A stretch of 16,246 nucleotides of DNA from Sandarakinorhabdus sp. (GTDB lineage: Bacteria > Pseudomonadota > Alphaproteobacteria > Sphingomonadales > Sphingomonadaceae). Under the pieces are notes generated by a model that was given only the letters and a program-made list of their open reading frames with translations, was not told the DNA's origin and did not search any database. Shown one piece after another: positions 1 through 7,618 of this stretch (positions are counted from its first letter, which is position 1; each line of letters starts with the position of its first letter). The stretch lies in the NCBI GenBank assembly GCA_025458465.1, contig JALOSK010000009.1, positions 1-16,246 on the forward strand. Direction: 5' to 3'. Both the position numbers and the translations under genes were made by a program.

Positions 1-693
1 ATCCAGCTCGCGGCCGAGCGGCTGCAGCGAAAATTCGGCCGGCAGATCGACGAGGACGCGGAGACGTTCACGACGCTCACCGGGACCATCGTGCGCCAGG
101 TGGGAGACCTGCGCCGCATGGTGGACGAGTTTTCCGAATTCGCCCGGCTGCCCAAGCCGGTGTTCGCGCCCGAAAGCCTGGAACGCATGCTGCGGCAGGC
201 GCTGGTCCTGCAGGAAGTCGCCTTCACCGACATCCGCTTCACGCTGGTGGGTGAAACAGATCTCACCCTCGTCTGTGATCGCCAGCAGCTTGGCCGGGCG
301 CTCACCAATCTCATCAAGAACGCGGCCGAAAGCGTGATGGCCCGCATTGCCCGGGACGGCGATGGTGGCCCGGCGGGCGTCATTGCCATCACGGTATCAG
401 CGGACGATGATTCCATCACCATGGCCGTGGCCGACAATGGCCTCGGCTTCCCGGCCGAAGACCGTTTGCGCTTGCTGGAGCCTTATGTGACGACCCGCGC
501 GCGGGGCACGGGCCTCGGCCTCGCCATCTGCGCCAAGATCATCGAGGATCACGGCGGCCAACTTGAATTGTCGGACAATCCGGCACCGCCGCCAGCCGGC
601 CCCGGCGCGCTCGTCATTGCGCGGGTCAGCCGTCATCTCGCCGCCGAACCGCAGCCGGCCCTGCCGCTCGGCCCGCAATCCGTCACCGCCTGA
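1..693 (+). CDS. ntrY: NtrY nitrogen/redox sensor histidine kinase, C-terminal part (5' end cut by window edge)
   Basis: This is the 3' part of a histidine kinase gene, open in frame from base 1 (230 residues visible). The fragment starts with IQLAAERLQRKFG, the stretch that in NtrY proteins directly follows the H-box, so the phosphoacceptor histidine, HAMP/PAS region and membrane segments lie outside the window. The rest is a HATPase_c domain: N-box NLIKNAAES (fragment residues about 103-111), G1 box DNGLGF (about 145-150) and G2 box GTGLGLAI (about 169-176). The final 30 residues are proline/alanine-rich. In alphaproteobacteria NtrY is the membrane sensor partner of NtrX, linked to nitrogen metabolism, redox state and envelope physiology. 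The stop lies 16 bases before ntrX, so the two are very probably co-transcribed. Assignment as NtrY rather than another kinase rests on the post-H-box sequence and the ntrX neighbour. Confidence 0.93.
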   Translation: MQLAAERLQRKFGRQIDEDAETFTTLTGTIVRQVGDLRRMVDEFSEFARLPKPVFAPESLERMLRQALVLQEVAFTDIRFTLVGETDLTLVCDRQQLGRALTNLIKNAAESVMARIARDGDGGPAGVIAITVSADDDSITMAVADNGLGFPAEDRLRLLEPYVTTRARGTGLGLAICAKIIEDHGGQLELSDNPAPPPAGPGALVIARVSRHLAAEPQPALPLGPQSVTA

Positions 694-709
694 AGGACAG
701 AAACGCCCC

Positions 710-2101
710 ATGGCTCTTGATATCCTGATCGTTGATGATGAAGCCGATATCCGCGAACTCGTGGCCGGCGTGCTGAATGACGAGGGCTTTGAAACCCGTG
801 TCGCCGCCAATGCCGAGGAGGCGCTGGCCGCGATCGCCGAACGGCGGCCCAGCCTGGCCATTCTGGATGTGTGGCTGCAGGGTTCATCGATGGATGGCAT
901 CCAGCTTCTGGATGCGATGAAGCAGCGCGATCCCACCTTGCCCGTGGTGGTGATCTCTGGCCACGGCAATCTTGATACCGCCGTGGCGGCGATCAAGCGC
1001 GGCGCCTATGACTATATCGAAAAGCCGTTCCAGGCCGAACAATTGCTGCTGGTGGTGCAGCGGGCGACGGAAACCGAACGCCTGCGCCGCGAGTATGAGG
1101 CGCTGAAGGAACGGGTCGGCTATGATATCGAACTCACCGGCACCTCGCCGCAGATCAACCAGGTGCGCGCCACGCTGAAGCGGGTGGCGGCCACCGGCAG
1201 CCGGGTGCTGATCAGCGGGCCCGCCGGTTCGGGCAAGGAAGTGGCAGCGCGGCTGCTCCACCAGTGGAGCCCGCGCAGCGATGCGCCGTTCGTGGTGGTC
1301 TCTGCTGCGCGCATGACGCCGGAAACGGTGGAAGAGGCGCTGTTCGGCGCGGAAGGCAGCGGCGAGACGGTACGCGCCGGCCTGTTCGAACAGGCGCACG
1401 GCGGCACCCTGTTCCTCGATGACGTGGCCGACATGCCGGTCACCACCCAGGCCAAGATCCTGCGCGTGCTGACGGAACAGGTGTTCCAGCGGGTGGGCGG
1501 CGCGCGCTGGGTGCGGGTGGATGTGCGGGTGATTTCGGCCACGTCGCGCGATCTGGCGGCCGAAATTGCCGCCGGCCGCTTCCGCGAGGATCTCTATTAT
1601 CGGCTCAATGTCGTGCCGGTGCGATTGCCGCCGCTGTCGGAACGGCGGGAGGATGTGGCCGAACTGGCCCGCTATTTCCTTGCAAGGCACGCCGCCGAAC
1701 GGCGGTTGCCCACGCCGGCGCTTTCCGATGACGCGCTGGCGGCGCTGCAGACCTATGATTGGCCGGGCAACGTGCGGCAGCTCAGGAACGTGATCGAACG
1801 CACCATGATCCTGGCACCGGCCGATCGCATGGGCCGGATCGATATCGACATGCTGCCCCAGGAGGTGACCGCGGAGCCATCGAAGCTGGTGCCGGGGCAG
1901 GCGGTGCGATCGATCATGGGAACGCCGCTGCGCGAGGCCCGCGAAGCCTTCGAGCGCGAGTATCTGCGCGCCCAGATCCGCCGCTTTTCCGGCAACATCA
2001 GCCGCACCGCCGCCTTCATCGGCATGGAACGCAGCGCCCTGCACCGCAAGCTGAAGGCGCTGGGCCTGGCGGAGGAGCCGGGCACCGACGGCGAGGACTG
2101 A
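710..2101 (+). CDS. ntrX: NtrX response regulator, AAA+ type, lacking the GAFTGA loop
   Basis: Response regulator of 463 residues. The receiver domain (1-120) has the acidic pair D9/D10, phosphoacceptor D53, S83 and K105. A AAA+ ATPase domain follows, with Walker A GPAGSGKE at 170-177 and a Walker B region GGTLFLDD at 231-238, then the lid FREDLYYRLNV and a C-terminal Fis-type helix-turn-helix (about 420-460, SRTAAFIGMERSALHRKL). Where sigma-54 activators carry GAFTGA, this protein reads LFGAEGSGETVRAGLF (211-226), so the sigma-54 contact loop is absent. That is known for alphaproteobacterial NtrX proteins, which can control sigma-70 promoters. The second acidic Walker B residue is Asp (D238) instead of the usual Glu. 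The ATG at 710 was chosen because the receiver starts immediately there and AAGGA lies upstream; a longer in-frame extension back to 563 would overlap ntrY and has no receiver homology. Confidence 0.96.
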   Translation: MALDILIVDDEADIRELVAGVLNDEGFETRVAANAEEALAAIAERRPSLAILDVWLQGSSMDGIQLLDAMKQRDPTLPVVVISGHGNLDTAVAAIKRGAYDYIEKPFQAEQLLLVVQRATETERLRREYEALKERVGYDIELTGTSPQINQVRATLKRVAATGSRVLISGPAGSGKEVAARLLHQWSPRSDAPFVVVSAARMTPETVEEALFGAEGSGETVRAGLFEQAHGGTLFLDDVADMPVTTQAKILRVLTEQVFQRVGGARWVRVDVRVISATSRDLAAEIAAGRFREDLYYRLNVVPVRLPPLSERREDVAELARYFLARHAAERRLPTPALSDDALAALQTYDWPGNVRQLRNVIERTMILAPADRMGRIDIDMLPQEVTAEPSKLVPGQAVRSIMGTPLREAREAFEREYLRAQIRRFSGNISRTAAFIGMERSALHRKLKALGLAEEPGTDGED

Positions 2102-2134
2102 GGCACGATTATCCGCATGTGACGAAAGGGAGAT

Positions 2135-2163
2135 TTGAAAAGGCGCCGCGCACTCCCTAACTT
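2135..2163 (+). promoter_or_regulatory. Candidate sigma-70-like promoter for hfq
   Basis: TTGAAA at 2135-2140 is followed, after 17 bases, by TAACTT at 2158-2163 in the 110-base gap before hfq. Spacing is ideal, and the -35 matches TTGACA at five of six positions. The -10 keeps only the TA...T positions of TATAAT. The surrounding CCTAACTTG also resembles alphaproteobacterial heat-shock -10 elements, which would fit known stress control of hfq elsewhere. Pattern match only; hfq could instead be read through from ntrX. Confidence 0.35.
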
Positions 2164-2172
2164 GCATCCCAA

Positions 2173-2190
2173 GGCGGCAACGGGGCCGCC
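2173..2190 (+). promoter_or_regulatory. Hairpin in the hfq 5' leader
   Basis: GGCGGC (2173-2178) and GCCGCC (2185-2190) form a perfect 6-bp GC stem around the loop AACGGG. CTTG (2161-2164) and CAAG (2191-2194) can extend it across a bulge. No T-run follows, so it is not an intrinsic terminator. It ends 10 bases before the AAGGAG ribosome site and could affect hfq translation or message stability; that role is inferred. Confidence 0.5.
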
Positions 2191-2200
2191 CAAGACCAAG

Positions 2201-2206
2201 AAGGAG
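2201..2206 (+). promoter_or_regulatory. Ribosome binding site of hfq (AAGGAG)
   Basis: AAGGAG lies five bases before the hfq ATG at 2212. It is one of the few near-consensus Shine-Dalgarno sequences in this window, which fits the high abundance expected of Hfq, and it settles the start codon. Confidence 0.8.
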
Positions 2207-2211
2207 CCAAC

Positions 2212-2454
2212 ATGGCGGAAAAGCCCAACAGCCTGCAGGATGTGTTCCTCAACACCGTGCGCAAGACCCGCACGCCGGTCACCATGTTCCTTGTGAACGG
2301 GGTGAAGCTGCAGGGCGTGATCACCTGGTTCGATGCCTTTTCGGTGCTGCTGCGCCGTGACGGCCACAGCCAGCTGGTGTACAAGCACGCCATTTCCACG
2401 ATCATGCCGGCAACCCCGCTGCAATTGTTCGAAGCCGAAGAAGAAACAGACTGA
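2212..2454 (+). CDS. hfq: RNA chaperone Hfq
   Basis: Complete 80-residue Hfq, a hexameric Sm-like protein that pairs small regulatory RNAs with mRNAs. The proximal-face signature is present: NSLQDVFLN near the N-terminus (Q9), the Sm1 strand region [13 protein letters not shown]43, and the Sm2 motif YKHAIST (57-63). The lateral rim patch is R17, K18, R20, slightly different from the RRER patch of the enteric protein but still basic. The C-terminal tail is very short and acidic (FEAEEETD), as usual in alphaproteobacteria, where the long disordered tail of enteric Hfq is missing. It has its own Shine-Dalgarno site and probably its own promoter, and it is followed after 11 bases by hflX. The ntrX-hfq-hflX order is conserved in many alphaproteobacteria. 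Confidence 0.98.
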   Translation: MAEKPNSLQDVFLNTVRKTRTPVTMFLVNGVKLQGVITWFDAFSVLLRRDGHSQLVYKHAISTIMPATPLQLFEAEEETD

Positions 2455-2465
2455 GAGGCACCCAC

Positions 2466-3800
2466 TTGGGTTATCAACCCGCAGGACCCGGCGAGATGAC
2501 CATCGCCGGGTTCGACGAGGCCAGAGGCATCCGCACGGGTGCCCGCGCCATGGTCATCCTGCCTGTCATTCACGAGAAGGACGCACTGCGTTCACCGGAG
2601 GCCAAACTGGCCGAGGCGGTGGGGCTGACGCGCGCCATCGCCCTTGATGTCGTGCACGCCGAAGTGATGCGCCTGCGCAGCCCGTCGGTGTCGCATCTGC
2701 TTGGCAAGGGCCAGATCGAACGGCTGGCCGGCCTGGTGGCGGCGCTGGAGACCGAGGTGGTCATCATCGATGGCCCGGTGTCGCCCGTGCAGCAGCGCAA
2801 TCTGGAAAAGGCGCTGAAGGCCAAGCTGATCGACCGCACCGGGCTGATCCTTGAAATCTTCGGCGAACGCGCCTCCACCTCGGAAGGCACGCTGCAGGTG
2901 GAACTGGCGCATCTGCAATATCAGGCCAGTCGCCTGGTGCGCAGCTGGACCCACCTTGAACGCCAGCGCGGCGGCTTCGGCTTCCTTGGTGGCCCCGGCG
3001 AATCGCAGATCGAGACCGACCGCCGCCTGATCCGCGACCGCATCGCGCGCCTACGCCGCGAACTGGAAGAGGTGCGCCGCACCCGCGGCCTGCATCGGCG
3101 CAACCGGCAGAAGGCACCGTGGCCGGTGGTGGCGCTGGTTGGCTATACCAACGCCGGCAAGTCCACCCTGTTCAACCGGCTGACCGGCGCCGAGGTGCGC
3201 GCCGAGGATCTGCTGTTCGCCACGCTGGACCCCACCATGCGCGCCATCCGGCTGCCGGGGCACGACAAGGTGGTGTTGTCGGACACGGTGGGATTCGTCT
3301 CCGATCTGCCGACGCAGCTGGTCGCGGCCTTCCGCGCCACGCTGGAGGAGGTGCTGGAAGCCGACCTGATCGTCCATGTGCGCGACATCAGCCACCCGGA
3401 CAGCGAGGCGCAGGCGGCAGACGTCATGGGCGTGCTGTCCGATCTGGGCCTTGCCCCCGGCCAACGCGAAACGCCGATGATCACGGTGTTCAACAAGCTG
3501 GACGCGCTGGACGACGAACGCCGTGCGCTGGTGATGGCGCAGGCCGGCGATGATGCCATCCCGGTATCGGCGCTGACCGGTGAGGGCATTGATTGCCTGC
3601 AGGCCGCGATGGATGTTGCCCTGCGGGCCGGCGCGCGGGTCCACCGGTTCACGCTTGCCGCCGGCGATGGCAGACGGCTGGCCTGGCTGCACGCCCATGG
3701 CGAGGTGGTGGGCGAGGCCTTCGACGACGCTGGCGTGACCATCGATGTGCGGCTTTCCGACAAGGATCGCGCCCGCTTTGTCGCGATGATGGCCGGATAG
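2466..3800 (+). CDS. hflX: Ribosome-associated GTPase HflX
   Basis: HflX family GTPase, 444 residues from a TTG start. HflX binds the large subunit and splits stalled 70S ribosomes under stress. The N-terminal HflX domain (about 25-190) holds the glycine-rich linker RGGFGFLGGPGESQIETDRR, followed by a basic helical stretch. The GTPase domain has G1 GYTNAGKS (226-233), G3 DTVGF (273-277) and G4 NKLD (343-346); a small C-terminal domain follows. The start is uncertain. TTG 2466 has GAGAGG seven bases upstream, overlapping the hfq stop. An ATG at 2496 has AGGA nine bases upstream and would remove ten residues. Family similarity begins only at GARAMVILP, so either start fits. The 11-base gap to hfq supports co-transcription. 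Confidence 0.96.
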   Translation: MGYQPAGPGEMTIAGFDEARGIRTGARAMVILPVIHEKDALRSPEAKLAEAVGLTRAIALDVVHAEVMRLRSPSVSHLLGKGQIERLAGLVAALETEVVIIDGPVSPVQQRNLEKALKAKLIDRTGLILEIFGERASTSEGTLQVELAHLQYQASRLVRSWTHLERQRGGFGFLGGPGESQIETDRRLIRDRIARLRRELEEVRRTRGLHRRNRQKAPWPVVALVGYTNAGKSTLFNRLTGAEVRAEDLLFATLDPTMRAIRLPGHDKVVLSDTVGFVSDLPTQLVAAFRATLEEVLEADLIVHVRDISHPDSEAQAADVMGVLSDLGLAPGQRETPMITVFNKLDALDDERRALVMAQAGDDAIPVSALTGEGIDCLQAAMDVALRAGARVHRFTLAAGDGRRLAWLHAHGEVVGEAFDDAGVTIDVRLSDKDRARFVAMMAG

Positions 3801-3838
3801 GGCTTTTCCCTGCCGCGCGGTGGTGGCACAACGGCGGC

Positions 3839-4939
3839 ATGCCCGGTTCGTTCCCCCCGAAATGGCGGGCCGCCGCTCTTGCGGCCGTCCTGATTGCAGC
3901 GCTCCCGATTGCCGCGCCGCCGTTTGCCACGCCCGCGCGCGCCGATGAAACGCCGCCGCCCGAACAGCAGGCGGCTTTCAACGCCTGGCTGGCGCAGTAT
4001 CGCGCCGATGCGCCGGCGCGCGGCCTGCAGCCAGCGTGGATCGAGGCTGCGCTGGCGGACGTGAAGCTGCTGCCGCGCGTGATCGGATCGGATCGCAGCC
4101 AGCCGGCCAGCGCCGCCAGGCCGATCCGCTTTGCCGATTATCTTGCCGCCAAGTTCCGGGGTGACCGCGTGTCCCACGGCCAGAAGAAGGTGGTGGAACA
4201 GCGCAGCGCGCTGGCCACGGCCGAACGCGCCACCGGCGTGCCGGCGGCCGTCATCGCGGCGGTCTGGGGCATCGAGACCAGCTATGGCCGCGTGCTGGGC
4301 CGCACCGATCTGCCCTCCGCACTGGCAACGCTGGCGTTCGATGGCCGGCGGGGCGAGTTGTTCACCCGCGAACTGGATGCGGTGGTGCGCATGGTGGGCG
4401 AAGGCCGGGTGACTCGCGCGCAACTGGTGGGCAGCTGGGCCGGCGCCTTTGGCCAGGCGCAATTCCTGCCCAGTTCCTATCTGGCCCACGGCGCCGATGG
4501 CGATGGCGACGGCAAGGTGGATCTGTGGGCAAGCAATGCTGACGTGTTCGCCTCCATTGGCACCTATCTGGCACGCGCCGGCTGGGTGCGCGGGGAGGGG
4601 TGGGGCTTCCGCGTGCTGCCGCCCGAGGGCTTCGATCGTGCCAGCGTTGCCGAACCGGTGGCGCCCACGCGCTGCGTCGCACCGCTGAAACGCCATTCCG
4701 CCTTGAAGCCGGCACGGGACTGGAAGGCGCTGGGCTTCACGCCCGTCAACGGCGCCTGGCCGGCCGATGATGTGCCGATGAGCCTGATCGAGCCGGATGG
4801 CGACGGGCAGGGCGCCTATCTCGTCACCCGCAGCTATCGCGCCATCCTGGGCTACAATTGCTCAAACTATTACGCACTTTCGGTGGCGTTGCTGGCCGAT
4901 GCACTGGTGCTGCCCGCCACAGCACAGGCAGCACCATGA
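3839..4939 (+). CDS. mltB: Membrane/periplasmic lytic murein transglycosylase, MltB type (GH103)
   Basis: 366-residue exported enzyme that cleaves the MurNAc-GlcNAc bond of peptidoglycan non-hydrolytically, leaving 1,6-anhydro ends. A signal peptide (1-36: basic start, hydrophobic AALAAVLIAALPIAAP, cleavage after ARA) has no lipobox, so the protein is probably soluble periplasmic, unlike enteric MltB. The SLT_2 domain follows. The catalytic glutamate is E146 in VWGIETSYG. The QAQFLPSSYL segment is typical of the family, and an EF-hand-like loop DGDGDGKVDLW (220-230) matches the calcium site known in Slt35/MltB. No C-terminal peptidoglycan-binding domain is present. The ATG at 3839 was chosen for the signal peptide; no clear Shine-Dalgarno is seen. 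The stop overlaps the rlpA start (ATGA), coupling it to another septal-wall gene. Confidence 0.93.
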   Translation: MPGSFPPKWRAAALAAVLIAALPIAAPPFATPARADETPPPEQQAAFNAWLAQYRADAPARGLQPAWIEAALADVKLLPRVIGSDRSQPASAARPIRFADYLAAKFRGDRVSHGQKKVVEQRSALATAERATGVPAAVIAAVWGIETSYGRVLGRTDLPSALATLAFDGRRGELFTRELDAVVRMVGEGRVTRAQLVGSWAGAFGQAQFLPSSYLAHGADGDGDGKVDLWASNADVFASIGTYLARAGWVRGEGWGFRVLPPEGFDRASVAEPVAPTRCVAPLKRHSALKPARDWKALGFTPVNGAWPADDVPMSLIEPDGDGQGAYLVTRSYRAILGYNCSNYYALSVALLADALVLPATAQAAP

Positions 4940-5811
4940 GGAGGCTGTTGCTGCCCGTGATCGCCGGGTTGGCCCTGGCGGCGTGCGGCGGCAAGCCGCC
5001 ACCGCGCACCACGGCCGCCGCACCGCCACGGCCCGTCGACGTTTCGGACGATACCAGCGCGGTGGCGCGCGATGCCGCCAGGCTGGGCAACTGGCCGGTG
5101 AAGATCGGCAAACCCTATCAGGTGGCCGGCATCACCTATTATCCGGCGGATGATCGCGATTATCGCGAGGAAGGCGTCGCCAGCTGGTATGGCCCCGGTT
5201 TTCACGCCGGCAGCACCGCCAATGGCGAACGTTATGACCAGGACGACATCACGGCCGCACACCGCACCCTGCCGATGCCAAGCTGGGTGGAGGTGGAAAA
5301 TCTCGACAATGGCCGCAAGCTGACCGTGCGGATCAATGATCGCGGGCCGTTCGCCAGGGGCCGCATCATTGATCTGTCGCGCAAGGCGGCGCAGCTGCTG
5401 GGCGTGGACCGTGCCGGCACGGCGCGCGTGCGCCTGCGCCGCGTCTATCCCGGGGGCCCGCCCGAACAGGCCGCACCGGCCGTCGTGGTTGCGGCGGCTG
5501 CACCGCCTGCGATGCCACCGGCCATTGCCAGCGTGGCCGTGCCGGCCGGGCGCCCGGATGCGCCCCGGCCGGCCGCCGGCGCAGGCTGGCTGGTGCAGGT
5601 CGCGGCGCTGGCCGATGCCGGCCGGATTGCGTGGCTGAAGGGCTTTCTGGCCAGTTTCGGCCCGGTCAACACGCAGCCGGCGCCAGGCGGGCTGACGCGG
5701 GTGCGCCTGGGGCCGTTCGCCGCCGAACATCTGGCGAGCACGGCGCTGGCGCAGGTGCGCGCTGCCGGCTATGCGGACGCCAGAGTGATTCCCCCCACCA
5801 ACGCCCGTTGA
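4936..5811 (+). CDS. rlpA: Septal ring lipoprotein RlpA (denuded-glycan lytic transglycosylase) with SPOR domain
   Basis: 291-residue lipoprotein. The signal sequence MRRLLLPVIAGLALAAC ends in lipobox LAAC with lipidated C17; the next residue is Gly, so outer-membrane sorting is expected. After a proline-rich linker, a double-psi beta-barrel domain (about 78-170) contains ASWYGPGFHAG, AHRTLP and NDRGPF. H109 and D135 have the same 26-residue separation as the catalytic pair reported for Pseudomonas RlpA (H131, D157), so the enzyme is probably active on glycan strands lacking stem peptides. A second Pro/Ala linker leads to a C-terminal SPOR domain (about 215-288) that targets denuded glycans at the septum. 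The ATG at 4936 overlaps the mltB stop (ATGA), indicating translational coupling. An upstream ATG at 4858 lies inside mltB and would bury the lipoprotein signal. Confidence 0.95.
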   Translation: MRRLLLPVIAGLALAACGGKPPPRTTAAAPPRPVDVSDDTSAVARDAARLGNWPVKIGKPYQVAGITYYPADDRDYREEGVASWYGPGFHAGSTANGERYDQDDITAAHRTLPMPSWVEVENLDNGRKLTVRINDRGPFARGRIIDLSRKAAQLLGVDRAGTARVRLRRVYPGGPPEQAAPAVVVAAAAPPAMPPAIASVAVPAGRPDAPRPAAGAGWLVQVAALADAGRIAWLKGFLASFGPVNTQPAPGGLTRVRLGPFAAEHLASTALAQVRAAGYADARVIPPTNAR

Positions 5812-5831
5812 CCCGAGGAAACTGCCCCAAG

Positions 5832-6995
5832 ATGCGTGCCGCCCTTTCCGCCATCATTCCTGCCGCCATCATTGCCACCGCCACCCCGGCCAGCGCGCAG
5901 ACGCCGGCCTATGACACGGCTGCCCCGATCGCCTTCCTGAAGGACCTGCAAACCGGGCGCGTGCTGTTCGCCAAGGATGCCGACAAGCGCATCCCGCCCG
6001 CCTCGATGGGCAAGATGATGAGCGTCTATGTGGCGTTCAAGCTGATCAAGGCGGGTGAGGCCAATCTTGATCAGTTGGTGCTGGTGCGCCCCGAAACCTG
6101 GAAGAAATGGAACAACCAGGGCAGCACCATGTTCCTGGAAGTGAACAGCCAGGTGAGCGTGGAAAATCTGCTGCACGGCATTGTCACGCTGTCGGGCAAT
6201 GATGCCTGCGTCGTGCTGGCCGAAGGGCTTGGCGGCACCGAAGCCAATTATGTGGCGCTGATGAACCGCGAGGCCAAGCGGCTGGGCCTGAGAAACAGCA
6301 ATTTCGCCAACACCAACGGCTGGCCCGATCCGAACGAATATGTGACGGCACGCGATCTGGCGATGATCGCCGAAGCCACGATCCGCGACTTCCCCGATCT
6401 CTACAAGCGCTTCTACCAGAAGGAAGGCTTCACCTGGGGCAAGACGCTGGGCGATGGCGCCGCGATCACCCAGCCCAACCGCAATCCCCTGCTGGGCAAG
6501 GTGCCCGGCGCCGATGGCCTGAAGACCGGGCACACCGAGGAAGCCGGTTATGGCTTCACCGGTTCGGCCGAACAGAACGGCCGCCGGCTGGTGATGGTGG
6601 TGGCGGGCTTGCCCAGCTTCGGCGCACGGGTTTCCAGCAGCGTCGATTTCATGAACTGGGGCTTTGCCGCCTGGCAGAACGTGCCGCTGGGGAAAAAGGG
6701 CCAGGTGCTGGGCAAGGTGGCCATCGAAGGCGCGGAAGAACCGACGATCCCCGCCGTCGCCGGGCGTGACCTGTTCGTCACCCTGCCGCGCGGCTTTGCC
6801 ATGGAACGCAAGACCAGCGTGGAAGCCCTGCCTGGCCTGAAGGCGCCCCTGAAGGCCGGCGCACCCGTTGGCCATCTGGTGGTCACCATGCCAGGCCAGC
6901 CAGCGGTGAAGGTGCCGTTGGTGACGCCGGTGGCCATCGAGGAAGCCGGCATCTTCCGCCGCGCGTGGAACTGGGTCATGAGCTTCTTCGGCTGA
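5832..6995 (+). CDS. D-alanyl-D-alanine carboxypeptidase (PBP5/6 family, peptidase S11)
   Basis: 387-residue penicillin-binding protein that removes the terminal D-Ala from peptidoglycan stem peptides. A signal peptide (1-22, cleavage after ASA) precedes the S11 peptidase domain with all three active-site motifs: S58-x-x-K61 (SMGK), S121-G-N123, and K231-T-G233. A PBP5-type C-terminal beta domain covers about 280-370. The tail FRRAWNWVMSFFG is an amphipathic aromatic helix like the inner-membrane anchor of PBP5. The ATG at 5832 was chosen because the signal peptide starts there; GAGGAA lies about 12 bases upstream. The rlpA stop is 20 bases upstream, and its own TGA shares its last base with the tmk ATG. 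It could be named dacA, dacC or dacF; the sequence alone does not decide. Confidence 0.95.
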   Translation: MRAALSAIIPAAIIATATPASAQTPAYDTAAPIAFLKDLQTGRVLFAKDADKRIPPASMGKMMSVYVAFKLIKAGEANLDQLVLVRPETWKKWNNQGSTMFLEVNSQVSVENLLHGIVTLSGNDACVVLAEGLGGTEANYVALMNREAKRLGLRNSNFANTNGWPDPNEYVTARDLAMIAEATIRDFPDLYKRFYQKEGFTWGKTLGDGAAITQPNRNPLLGKVPGADGLKTGHTEEAGYGFTGSAEQNGRRLVMVVAGLPSFGARVSSSVDFMNWGFAAWQNVPLGKKGQVLGKVAIEGAEEPTIPAVAGRDLFVTLPRGFAMERKTSVEALPGLKAPLKAGAPVGHLVVTMPGQPAVKVPLVTPVAIEEAGIFRRAWNWVMSFFG

Positions 6996-7618
6996 TGCCA
7001 CGGCCGCGCTTCATCACGCTGGAAGGCGGGGAGGGGAGCGGCAAGTCCACGCAGGCACGCCTGCTGGCGGATCGGCTGCGAAACGAGGGGCACGATGTGG
7101 TGCTGACCCGCGAACCGGGGGGCACGCCGGGTGCCGAGGCCATTCGCGCCCTGCTGGTGACGGGCGAGCCCGATCGCTGGACGCCGTGGAGCGATGCGCT
7201 GCTGATGACGGCGGCGCGCGTGGATCATGTGCAGCGCGTCGTCCGCCCGGCGCTGGCGCGCGGCGCCACGGTCATCTGTGACCGCTTCATCGATTCCACC
7301 CGCGCCTATCAGGGGGCCGGGCGCGGCCTGCCCGATGCTGCGCTCACCCGGCTGCACGAGGATGCAGTGGGCCTGTGGCCAGATCTGACTCTGGTGCTGC
7401 TGCTTGACGAGGTCGAAGGCCTGCGCCGGGCCGAGGCGCGCGCGAGCAGCATGGGCAGCACGGAAGCCCGGTTCGAGGCCATTGGCGCGGATTTCCACGC
7501 CCGCGTGCAGGGCTTCTTCAAGGCCTTGCCCGCCGCCGAGGCACAGCGCTGCCGCGCCATCGATGCCGCCGGCAGCATTGAAAGCGTTGGGTCGCGGATC
7601 TGGGCAGCGCTGGCATGA
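6995..7618 (+). CDS. tmk: Thymidylate kinase (dTMP kinase)
   Basis: 207-residue kinase that phosphorylates dTMP to dTDP with ATP for DNA synthesis. The P-loop is GGEGSGKS (11-18), followed by the substrate motif TREPGGTPGAEAIR and DRFIDST (96-102), which contains the catalytic/dTMP-binding DR(F)xDS pattern. Length and motif order are normal for bacterial Tmk. The ATG overlaps the carboxypeptidase stop as TGATG, and the last bases overlap the holB start as ATGA, so it is translationally coupled on both sides. An in-frame upstream start at 6965 would lie inside the carboxypeptidase anchor and is not needed. The tmk-holB pairing is widely conserved. Confidence 0.97.
   Translation: MPRPRFITLEGGEGSGKSTQARLLADRLRNEGHDVVLTREPGGTPGAEAIRALLVTGEPDRWTPWSDALLMTAARVDHVQRVVRPALARGATVICDRFIDSTRAYQGAGRGLPDAALTRLHEDAVGLWPDLTLVLLLDEVEGLRRAEARASSMGSTEARFEAIGADFHARVQGFFKALPAAEAQRCRAIDAAGSIESVGSRIWAALA

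Noticed and set aside
884..2167. Long antisense open frame (427 codons) opposite ntrX
   Set aside because: Composition is rich in His, Arg, Gln and Ala as expected for a complement of a high-GC gene; no motif, and ntrX is certain on the other strand.
3801..3838. Possible terminator between hflX and mltB
   Set aside because: Only weak, mismatched pairing (TGCC/GGCA) and no T-run after it.
3143..4696. Antisense open frame of 517 codons across hflX and mltB
   Set aside because: It spans two well-supported genes on the opposite strand and has no recognisable domain; high-GC third-position bias removes stop codons.
5769..7001. Antisense open frame of 410 codons opposite the carboxypeptidase gene
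   Set aside because: His/Gln-rich shadow composition, and all three carboxypeptidase motifs are intact on the plus strand.
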